Source of the DNA: Zygnema cylindricum
Taxonomy: Eukaryota; Streptophyta; Zygnematophyceae; Zygnematales; Zygnemataceae
Assembly (NCBI GenBank): GCA_037447655.1
Contig: JBBHKE010001521.1
Coordinates: forward strand, 124,001-188,000
Length of the DNA: 64,000 nucleotides
Direction of reading: 5' to 3'
Shown one piece after another: positions 56,492-64,000 of the stretch; position 1 is the stretch's first letter, and every line of letters starts with the position of its first letter. The notes beneath the pieces are model-generated. The model had not been told where the DNA came from, ran no database searches, and worked only from the letters and a program-made list of their open reading frames with translations. The position numbers were made by a program, and so were the translations under genes.

Positions 56492-58205
56492 TGAAATTCT
56501 ATGGGCTCCATTGCCACACAGAATTCGCAGGTCCAAAGGAAGCTAATCTAGATAATGCCGACTCCAAGTTTATATAAACCCAAATAATTGACCCCTTGAC
56601 AATCAGAACCCCATGAAAGCTTCACCCCTGTGAAATAAGACTTTCTGTGTGCTCAGTTCCACCACAGAATGCAAAGTTAGAATATGTGATTTGGACACAT
56701 TCACCCACTTTGACTTTTCCTTAGAAATGCAGCCACCCAGGCAGGAAAAAACTCTGACCGACTACTTCCCTTTGTAGCTCGGACTCCCTTGAGTCCGTAG
56801 CAAAAAGAATCACTGAATTTGGTCAACTGAATTGATAGTTATGGCTGCCCAAAGTTTGCCATTTATACAAGGTGCTCTTTGGGAGAGGCAGCTACCTACC
56901 AGAAATATTCTAAGTCCTAAATCCCTCTCTAAACCCTCTAGTACTGAGGTACGGACCAATCACATTACTGTATAGTACATAAAGGTACAAATGCCGGTGT
57001 ACCTTTTGTACGAACATCGTACGACATGGCTAATAAGTCAACAAATGTCCTATCTGGATTCGCTCTTGTATTCTCCGGAATTCTTGCATCCAAATCTTAT
57101 CTCTCCACGTGGCGCCAAGTCATGCCGCGTCAGAAAACGGTATCGTAGAAGAAAGTACAAGTGCCGGAGTACTTTTTGTACGTACATTGTACGATGTCGC
57201 CATAGTGCGACATTTGTCACTCCCGGATTTGTTTTCTGCCGTTCCGGAAATTCCGTAATCCCGTACGATGTTGCCACGTGTCATCCGGAGTGGCGGCGTC
57301 TGCAAACTGCCAAATTTTCCTTTCCGCGATGTCGGCGCTTACCACGGCCGTCCGATTTACATCGAAACTAAAACGGACCGTACATAAAGGTACAAATGCC
57401 GGTGTACCTTTTGTACGAACATCGTACGACATGGCTAATAAGTCAACAAATGTCCTATCTGGATTCGCTCTTGTATTCTCCGGAATTCTTGCATCCAAAT
57501 CTTATCTCTCCACGTGGCGCCAGGTCATGCCGCGTCAGAAAACGGTATCGTAGAAGAAAGTACAAGTGCCGGAGTACTTTTTGTACGTACATTGTACGAT
57601 GTCGCCATAGTGCGACATTTGTCACTCCCGGATTTGTTTTCTGCCGTTCCGGAAATTCCGTAATCCCGTACGATGTTGCCACGTGTCATCCGGAGTGGCG
57701 GCGTCTGCAAACTGCCAAATTTTCCTTTCCGCGATGTCGACGCTTACCACGGCCGTCCGATTTACATCGAAACTAAAACGGACCGTCGAAATAAATGTCC
57801 GTTCTATTAATTTCGTCCAGTGCTAAAAGTACAACTGTTTCTATGCCTTGAATACCGTAATCCAGTTAAATGGAATTCCCTACCTGTAACTATATAAATA
57901 TCTATCAAACCCTGTATGTACTAGCACTAGTCCTAGACTAAATGGACAAAGCTAACGTCTACGGGACGGTTCACCGACGATAGGTACCAGGATCAATTCC
58001 TGGGTCCGTCAAATACCATTTTGGTAAACATACCTATATTATCTATTCCTGTCTCTCTGGAGAGCTTAGGCAGCCATGGCTCTAGCTCCCTTTCCAGCCT
58101 TCAGTGACTACGACAAGTGTGGGGGCTTGGAGAAGGGAGTCAGGGGCAGACTGCCTCTACTATTTTCTATCTAATAAAGACCTAGAAAATACCCAAATAT
58201 CAACA
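56492..58205 (-). repeat. 3' LTR of family C element with duplicated U3
   Basis: 1714 bp, longer than its relatives because of a 405-bp tandem duplication. Minus-strand start TGTTGATATTTGGG, end ...GAATTTCA. The stem-loop is at 58084-58140, with arms AGCTCCCTTTCCAGCC and GGCTTGGAGAAGGGAGT. A tRNA-like segment with T-arm CCAGG-ATCAATT-CCTGG lies near 57988-58004. Leader hairpin CGGACTC(AAGG)GAGTCCG has 7 pairs (near 56782). Confidence 0.92.
56975..57785 (-). repeat. 405-bp tandem duplication of LTR U3 regulatory region
   Basis: GTACATAAAGG starts at 56975 and again at 57380; the two 405-bp units differ at only a couple of bases seen by eye. Each unit itself contains two diverged half-units of about 200 bp (GTACAAATGCCGGTGTAC- and GTACAAGTGCCGGAGTAC-type), so four related modules stand in a row. 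Each unit carries several GTAC cores plus CCACGTGG and CCACGTGTC G-boxes. Confidence 0.92.
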
Positions 58206-58222
58206 CTTCCCTTATTTTCTAG
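58206..58222 (-). other. Polypurine tract of family C element
   Basis: Minus-strand CTAGAAAATAAGGGAAG directly before the LTR. Its CTAGAAAATA is the inverted copy of TATTTTCTAG just inside the LTR (plus-strand CTAGAAAATA at 58182-58191). Confidence 0.75.
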
Positions 58223-58233
58223 TCTACTTCCTT

Positions 58234-59345
58234 TCAACTATTACAAACAAAATAAACAAAACACTCCCTCCCCTTTTTCCTTTTTCTTTTCTTTTTCCTT
58301 TTATATAACTTATGAAATATGCTCTCGTATTTAAAACAATGCATTATATGAAATGAAATAATAATTGCATCACACATTTCATTTAGCATCCCACTTATCA
58401 TAAATCCGAGCGAAGATTTTATCCACCTCATCTCTTTTCCATCCACACTAAATCCGATTTCCCTCTTGCAATTCAAACAGCCAGCCCCATCTCCAATCTG
58501 CAACACACATCTTGAGGCTAACCCTTTTACAGGCACACCTTCATAAATGTCATCACTCCCTTTAGTGATGTTAAACCTATTACCCCCAAAACATGAACTT
58601 TCCTCACTCTCTCCCATGGATTTCTTTCCACTCTCACTTTCTAAATTTATTCCCAATAAATATTTATCCTCCCCTAAACCTTTCATTAAATATTCCTCTT
58701 CTTCCTTATCCTTTAAAACCCCTTCTAGTTTCACTTCTCCCCTTTCCTCGGAATCCGTTGAAGTTTCCCTTTCCGACCAGTTTTCTAATTCCAAAATACC
58801 TATAAAATTATCCTCATTAATTTTATTTTTCCCGTTTTCACTTAGGGATCCTAGTTCTGACTTTATCATTTCTAAGTCATACAATTTACACTCCTCAACA
58901 TCCTCTAGTACCTCCTCTCTCTTTACTTCCCTTATACCTCCAAAAGCACACTGTTGCCTTCGTGGAATTTTTGTGTACTTTTCTCTCTTCTCCATTCTAC
59001 CAATGTGAAGAAGCTCCAGGATTACTTCATCCTCTTCCCCTTCTTCCTCCTCATTCACACTCCAACTTCTAAGTTCTTCCAAACGAGGACACTCCTCCAT
59101 ATAGTGACCCGGTTTCCTACAAGCGAAGCAAACCCTTTGTTTCAAAGCTCCCCTTTCTTTTCCTCTCCCTCTCTTTCCACCAAAGTTCCGATAAGGTTTA
59201 CCTTTGTCTTTCTTCCTTTCATCACGCTTCCGCTCCTCACCGCCATTCCTCACATCACGCTTCTGCCAGTCACCACCAGCTGTAAATGCAGTCACCCTCT
59301 CACTTCCCCTACGAAGCTCCAAGGTGCTTTCCCTCACAAGAATTA
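58234..59345 (-). CDS. Collapsed in-frame gag-pol protein of family C
   Basis: About 370 codons stay open from the A6 insertion point to a TGA at 58234-58236; upstream gag codons are missing because A6 cut the element. In order: gag C-terminal residues (ILVRESTLELRRGSE), an Arg/Lys/Gly-rich stretch, a canonical zinc knuckle (CFACRKPGHYMEEC, about 59135-59090), an acidic linker and PRRQQCAFGG. No protease triad and no integrase core follow. Instead a Glu/Ser-rich spacer leads into shrunken relics that align in order with copia RT (MKGLGEDKYLLGINLE) and RNase H (RCVLQIGDGAGCLNC; KEMRWIKSSLGF). A lysine/arginine tail (KRKKKRKRKKGR) resembles a nuclear signal. Catalytic residues are absent, so it could only be an RNA-binding gag-like protein. 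An open frame through so many deletions suggests selection or a recent origin. Expression is unknown. Confidence 0.7.
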
Positions 59346-60394
59346 TGTAGAAACTAATGGTTTTATTAGTATTTTCTAGGTCTGAAAAGAAATATAGAAG
59401 TCGAGGCAGTCTATCTCTAACTTCTCTCTCCAACTCTCAAACTTGTCGCAGTCACTGAGAAATTGGAGAGGAAGCTAGAGCCATGGCTACCTTGGCTATC
59501 CTGAGGTTTACGGGAATTTTATATTAGGGTTTATATATTTAATTAAAATGTATATGCCGGCGGCAGGATTTGATCCTTGTACCTGCCGGCCGGTAGACAC
59601 GAAGTAGCCGGTAGCCTTAGCCGTTTCATCTAGCGGTAGTGTTACCAAGCATATAGTTTGATAATTATTTACATATGTATACAAGCGATAAACCATTTAA
59701 CTAGAATTAATTACGGGATACATAGATCCAGTAATATGTAATGTACGACTTACGGTACGGACATAAATCAGTACCGCGCATTTGTTTCGTAAATGAAACA
59801 AATACCGCGCATGTATTTATTACGGCTACGATTAAAGCCGAATTTAATCGGACGGCCGGGATTAGCGCCGAGATCGCGGAGGAAGATTTCGGCGGTTTAT
59901 GGCCATCGCCACATCGGATGACGCGTGGCAAAATTCCGTTGGATTGTGGAAACTCCGGAGATTATGGCACCGAATCCGGATTTGACACGTGTCGACATTT
60001 TGGCCATGTCGTACAATGTCCGTACATAAAGTACACCGGCAGCTGTACTTTTGCGTACGGAACTCAATTCTGATTGGTTCCGTACATCAGTAGATAGAGT
60101 CTGTGAGAGAGATAGGACTTAGAAAAATTAGAAGATAGGACCCTCTCTCCCAGAGAGCTTCTGTACAAAAGGTCAACTTTGACCCTCCATAACTTACTGC
60201 TCAGGGGAGCAAATTCAGAGATTCTTTTTGCTATCGACTCAGGGGAGTCTTGCCTTCACAGGGGTGAAGTTGGTCAGAGTTTTTGTCTGCCGGGGTGGCA
60301 GTTATTTTTGCTTAAACACAAAGGGGTCAAGATTATCCTAGAGGCTTCTTGGAAGCTGTCCACTCTGAGGACTTATGGAGGTCTCAGAGTTTCA
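59346..60394 (+). repeat. 5' LTR of A6
   Basis: 1049 bp, start TGTAGAAACTAATGG, end GAGTTTCA. Stem-loop 59418-59477 (one pair lost); TATA box changed to TACAAAAG (60164). GTAC cluster 60007-60085. Confidence 0.94.
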
Positions 60395-63251
60395 AGTTAT
60401 GGGCCCACCCTCTAGGGTGCCAATATTTAATGGAACTGGCTTCATATACTGGGAAAGTATGATGATAGGAGCTCTATGCGAAAAAAGGTTTTGGGGGATA
60501 GTGAGTGGACGATTGGGGCGTCCATCAAGTCTTGGAATTCCTCCAGGGTTTAAAGGAAGCAGATTCACCAGGAAAGAGGATTCACCTTCAACGGAGGAAA
60601 CAAAGGAAGGAGAGGTGGTGGACAAAGGAAAGGAGAAGGAGGCGACCACACCAATAGCAACTGGTTTAGCATTCATGTCACCTATTCCGAGGAACGAGGA
60701 GAATGATATTGAAACCTGGGACTTCAACAATATGGCGGCAAAGCACTTCATCCTACGCCATCTCACTCAAGGACTTGCATGTCCTCATTTGCAGGTAGAG
60801 AGGGCATCCGATCTTTGGATGGCTCTCATAGAGATGTACCGAAGTGGTACGATTCAGCAACAACAGTTGGCTGATCAGAAAGTTAAGGAGTATGTATACA
60901 AAGGGGGAAATATGTTGGATTTTTGCAATGAGCTTGCTACACTCTTCATGGAGCTAGAGAGTGCGGGTAAAGTTTTTAGTGAAAAAGAAAAAGTTAACTG
61001 TTTACTAATGAAGTTACCTGATGAGTTCGAGAACATAGTCAACCGTGTGCAGGACTTGCCGGACTCAAGGTGGATATGGAACTCAGTGGTAGGGATGATT
61101 CTCGTTCGAGAGAATACGATTGAGATCCGAAAGGGAGGAAAGAGTGGCCAAGCCTTGGGAACAGCGACCGATTGGAGGAACAAGGATTCCCGGAAACCAG
61201 TCAGAAACTATGGGGGTAGGGAGCGGGAAAAACAGGTTGGCGAGTTCGAACCATGGGCTCCCAAAGGTTAATGTCATTTTTGTAAGAAACCTGGGCACTA
61301 TATGGCAGAGTGCACCAAGCTAACCGAGCTTCGGTTAAAGGAGGGGCAGACCGGTGGTACCCCGAGAGGAAAGAAAAAGGCCCTTGTCACACAGGTACTT
61401 GAGGCGGAATCTGAGGACGAGGACGATGAGCTCCTTTTGGATGAGGAGTTGGAGGCGAAAACTGAGGTTGAAATTCCACGAAGGCAGAAATGTGCTTACG
61501 GTGGATTGAAAGGTGAAGCAGGCTGGATTATAGATTCAGGTGCCTCAATGCACATGTGTAAGGATAGACACCTGTTCACTAAGATAAGAAAGATTCCCAC
61601 CGTAGAGATAGAGTACGGGGATGGGAGGATAGTCACCACTACTCTTGTAGGATCGGTAGATCTGAAAGTGTTAGTTGAAGGAAAGACATCCATATTAACA
61701 TTCTCCGATGTATTGTTTATTCCGGAGCTGAACAAAAACCTTATCTCTACATCAGTATTAGATGATAAGGGTTTTTTCACTAGCACTAGGGAAGGAGTCT
61801 TTACTGCTAGTTTTGAGGAGGATGTCTATTTCATTGCTGAGAAAGGTAGCCATGGGATGTTTAGGCTGATCTTAAGTAATGAAACGAAGAAACTTTATTA
61901 TGCTGGTGTTCATGATATTATGATGTGGCATAAGAGGCTTGGGCATGTGAATCTAGATAAGTTAAGAGAGATGAAAAAGATGGGAGTGGTGGAAGGGATT
62001 CAGTTCAGTGAGAGTGATGATATAAGTGATTGTAGTGGGTGTGCTCAAGGTAAAGCACACAGATTACCCTTTCCAAAAACAGCCACCTACAAGGGAGAAA
62101 AACTTCTAGATCTAGTACACACAGATATTTGGGGACCGGCTAGAGTGCCCTCACCGGGGGGGAAGAGATTTATGATGACTATAACTGATGATTGGTCTCG
62201 GTATTCCCGAGTATATTTTTTGAAAAACAAGTCAGAAGCTGAGGACTGTTTTAGACAATATAAAGCATGGAGCGAAAAACTCCATGAAACTCTAATCAAG
62301 AGAGTAAGGAGTGACAATGGTGGAGAGTATACTTCTAACCAGTTTGAGGATTTTTTGAGGGAAGATGGGGTTCAACACCAAAAGACAGTGCCAGAAAATC
62401 CTGAACAGAATGGGGTAGCTGAAAGGTTAAATAGAACACTAAGTGATAGTGCTAGAAGTATGTTGTCGGATAAGAAGATAGGAAAAAGGTTTTGGGCAGA
62501 AGCAATGAACTGTGCTAATTACCTCAAAAATAGAGTTCTTACTTCAGCTATAAAAGATCAAACACCTTATGAGAGATGGACAGGCCGGAAACCAGACTTA
62601 TCTCATTTAAAGGTTTTCGGCAGTCAAGTATTCAGTCTAGATACTGATCGGTCCAATTGGAAGCTAGATCCTAAGGGAAAACCGGGATACTTATTAGGAT
62701 ATGATGAGGATGTTAAAGGATATAGAGTTTATGATCTAAAAAGAGAAGATATAATCTTAGTAAAGCATCTAGTAGTTATGGATGAAGGAAAGTCTGTGGA
62801 TCCCTTCAAATATACAAAGTCAGTAAAAATCAGATTTGAGTCAGAAAATTCTGATGACTTTGAGCTTCCTAACTATCCAGGTTTTAGAGACGATGACATT
62901 CTTGCAGGAACAAATCAGACCGAAAAGGACTCGGCTGTGGAAACTCCAGTGACAACTCTACTCGAAGCGGAAGACGTGATGGAAATTGATTCGGAATCAA
63001 GGGATAGGGGAGAAGCCGAGTTTGTTCGAAAGAATCCACGAGAACCATCTATTCCGGCCTCAGATTTTGAGGGAGGGAGGAGAAGTAGCAAAAGACTGCA
63101 AGAAAAACAGGTTAATAACAAGGTAACTAAACTATCTCATCAAGATGAACCTCAAACTTATCGAGAGGCGATGACTTGTCCAGAAAGAAACCGGTGGAAG
63201 ACAGCCATCAATGAGGAGATGGCTTCAATCATGGCAGCCGATACTTGGGAT
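60375..63251 (+). pseudogene. gag-pol of A6: one stop, then truncated in RT
   Basis: The best-preserved polyprotein here. A single frame runs from MEVSEFQVMGPP (60375) to the junction at 63251, broken only by a TAA at 61269-61271 just before the zinc knuckle (CHFCKKPGHYMAEC, 61272-61313). Gag has AAKHFILRHLTQGL. The protease has WIIDSGASMHMC with Asp at 61533. HHCC reads MMWHKRLGHVNLDKL then CSGCAQGKAH. The integrase core has HTDIWGPARVPSPGGKRF, RSDNGGEY and EQNGVAERLNRTL, and the C-terminal region GYLLGYDEDVKGYRVYDL follows. RT has only its first residues (EEMASIMAADTW) before homology is lost. The last codons to 63365 are translated purine tract. Without RT it cannot act alone. Confidence 0.9.
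60395..60409 (+). other. Primer-binding site of A6 (one substitution)
   Basis: AGTTATGGGCCCACC: the first base differs from the GGTTATGGGCCCACC of A4 and A5. The same change pattern is seen in A1. Confidence 0.8.
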
Positions 63252-63950
63252 TGGTGGGACAAACGGGAGAGTTGGAGGGGGATAGTGGGAGAAGGGGAGG
63301 GTGGAAAAGAGAAGGTGAGAACGAGAGAGTGGGAAAAGGGGCGAAAGGGAGAGGGGGCGAGTTGAACCGAGAGTGAGGGGGATAGGGTGAGGGGAAGGCA
63401 GACGGGGAGAGAGGGTGTGGGATAAAGGAAGATAGGAGGGGAGAGGTAGGTGGATTGTGAGCGGGAGGGTTGGGAGAGAGAGACCGGGGGAGAGCGGGAG
63501 CCTTGTAGCGCGGGAGCGAGGGAGAGGCGGAAAGGGGGAGCGGGTGCCAGTGGGATAGCGGAAAAAGGGGAAGATTGGGAGAGGAGAGACAAAAAGGAGA
63601 TAAAGAGAAGTTAGAAAGAGATGGGAAAAACGAAGAATCAAAAGAGAGGATAAAAAGGGAGAGGGAAGAAAGGGTGGAGAGGGTGTAAAGGGGAGAGGGG
63701 AAGATAGGACGAAGCGAAGATGGGTAGAAGGGGAGGAGGCGAGATGGAGAGGTGGAGAGATAGGGAGAGGAAGAGCGGGACGTTAGGAAAGAAATGAAGG
63801 AGAAAGAAGAGGGGCCAGGAAAAAGAAATGATAGAGGTGGATTAGGAGAGATGCAGGACAGATAAAGGGTGAGGGCAGGTGGAGGCCGGGAAGAGGGAGA
63901 GGAGAGGTATAGAGGAGCAAAGGAAGGAGAGGAGAATGAAAGAGGGTCAA
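63252..63950 (+). repeat. Purine-rich tract ending A6
   Basis: GGGAGA/GAGGGG units for about 700 bases, starting immediately after GATACTTGGGA of copia RT. It is followed by about 50 bases of AT-rich DNA to the window end. Open frames are compositional. Confidence 0.88.
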
Positions 63951-64000
63951 TTTATAATCAAAATTTAACAACTCAACGCTATATATCTAATAATCAAAAC

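Larger units (their letters stand above)
56492..59345 (-). mobile_element. Non-autonomous family C element, split by A6
   Basis: Minus-strand element with its 3' LTR on the left (56492-58205), a polypurine tract (58206-58222) and a short interior of about 1.1 kb coding for a collapsed gag-pol frame. A6 cuts it at 59345. The rest of gag and the 5' LTR would lie beyond A6, outside the window. It inserted into family D; left target sequence GTTAT (56487-56491). Confidence 0.82.
59346..63251 (+). mobile_element. Ty1/copia element A6 (family A), 3' part missing
   Basis: Plus-strand element with a 1049-bp 5' LTR, primer-binding site and coding through integrase and the start of RT, ending abruptly at about 63251 against a purine tract. 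Left target sequence AATTA (59341-59345). It inserted into the gag of the family C element. Whether the 3' half was deleted or lies beyond the tract cannot be seen. Confidence 0.9.

Noticed and set aside
58076-58174. Short antisense peptide in LTRs starting MALA/MAPP with FSDYNKY (also 13702-13860 and 44012-44119)
   Set aside because: It overlaps the conserved stem-loop. Differences between families fall at all codon positions and families A and other C copies are frameshifted, so the nucleotide structure explains the conservation better than a peptide.
58234-59433. Treating the whole 399-codon frame as one protein starting MEREVRDRLPR
   Set aside because: The first 29 codons come from the LTR of the inserted A6; only the part up to 59345 belongs to the family C element.

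Overview
This window is land-plant nuclear DNA made almost entirely of retrotransposons and low-complexity repeats. The evidence is the dense Ty1/copia content, LTRs with plant-style G-box (CACGTG) promoter motifs, primer-binding sites that match the anticodon arm of plant initiator tRNA-Met, and one isolated 72-nt leucine-rich-repeat exon typical of plant receptor kinases. No complete host gene was recognised. The species cannot be told from the sequence.

Layout. 1-3277: minus-strand copia (family A, copy A1) with its 5' LTR, inserted into a plus-strand family A copy (A2, 3278-6160). 6161-7241: minus-strand gag/protease fragment of another retroelement type (G1). 7371-9132: a purine-rich tract followed by a pyrimidine-rich tract. 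9140-11010: old copia pol. 11500-11940: dispersed repeat R1. 12608-13843: family C solo LTR. 14272-14343: LRR exon. 14738-16702: purine tract abutting a copia gag-protease fragment (16703-17400). 17673-24112: complete family A element A4 with target duplication. 24855-25830: truncated family C LTR, then a 123-bp minisatellite and a pyrimidine tract. 26806-31289: mostly unassigned DNA. 31290-44162: family B element (minus) with complete family A element A5 (34721-41184) nested in its integrase. 45104-52090: unassigned plus-strand coding relic, then a long minus-strand gag/protease relic (G2) split by a family C solo LTR. 53874-63251: a stack of insertions, family D split by C, C split by A6, and A6 ending abruptly against a purine tract.

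How the parts work together. The elements are parasites of one another. Exact target duplications and interrupted reading frames give the order of insertion. Families A, B, C and D differ widely in sequence but share one LTR plan: a start-proximal stem-loop with a constant loop, an antisense tRNA-like segment, U3 clusters of GTAC and G-box motifs, and small leader hairpins with AGGG/AAGG loops. In A, B and C, a 10-bp inverted repeat brackets the polypurine tract. In A, B and D, the primer-binding site fits half-tRNA priming (as in Drosophila copia) and is itself translated inside gag. These shared RNA/DNA structures, and a collapsed but still open gag-pol frame in the family C element, are the most unusual things here. 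All identity statements are by-eye comparisons.
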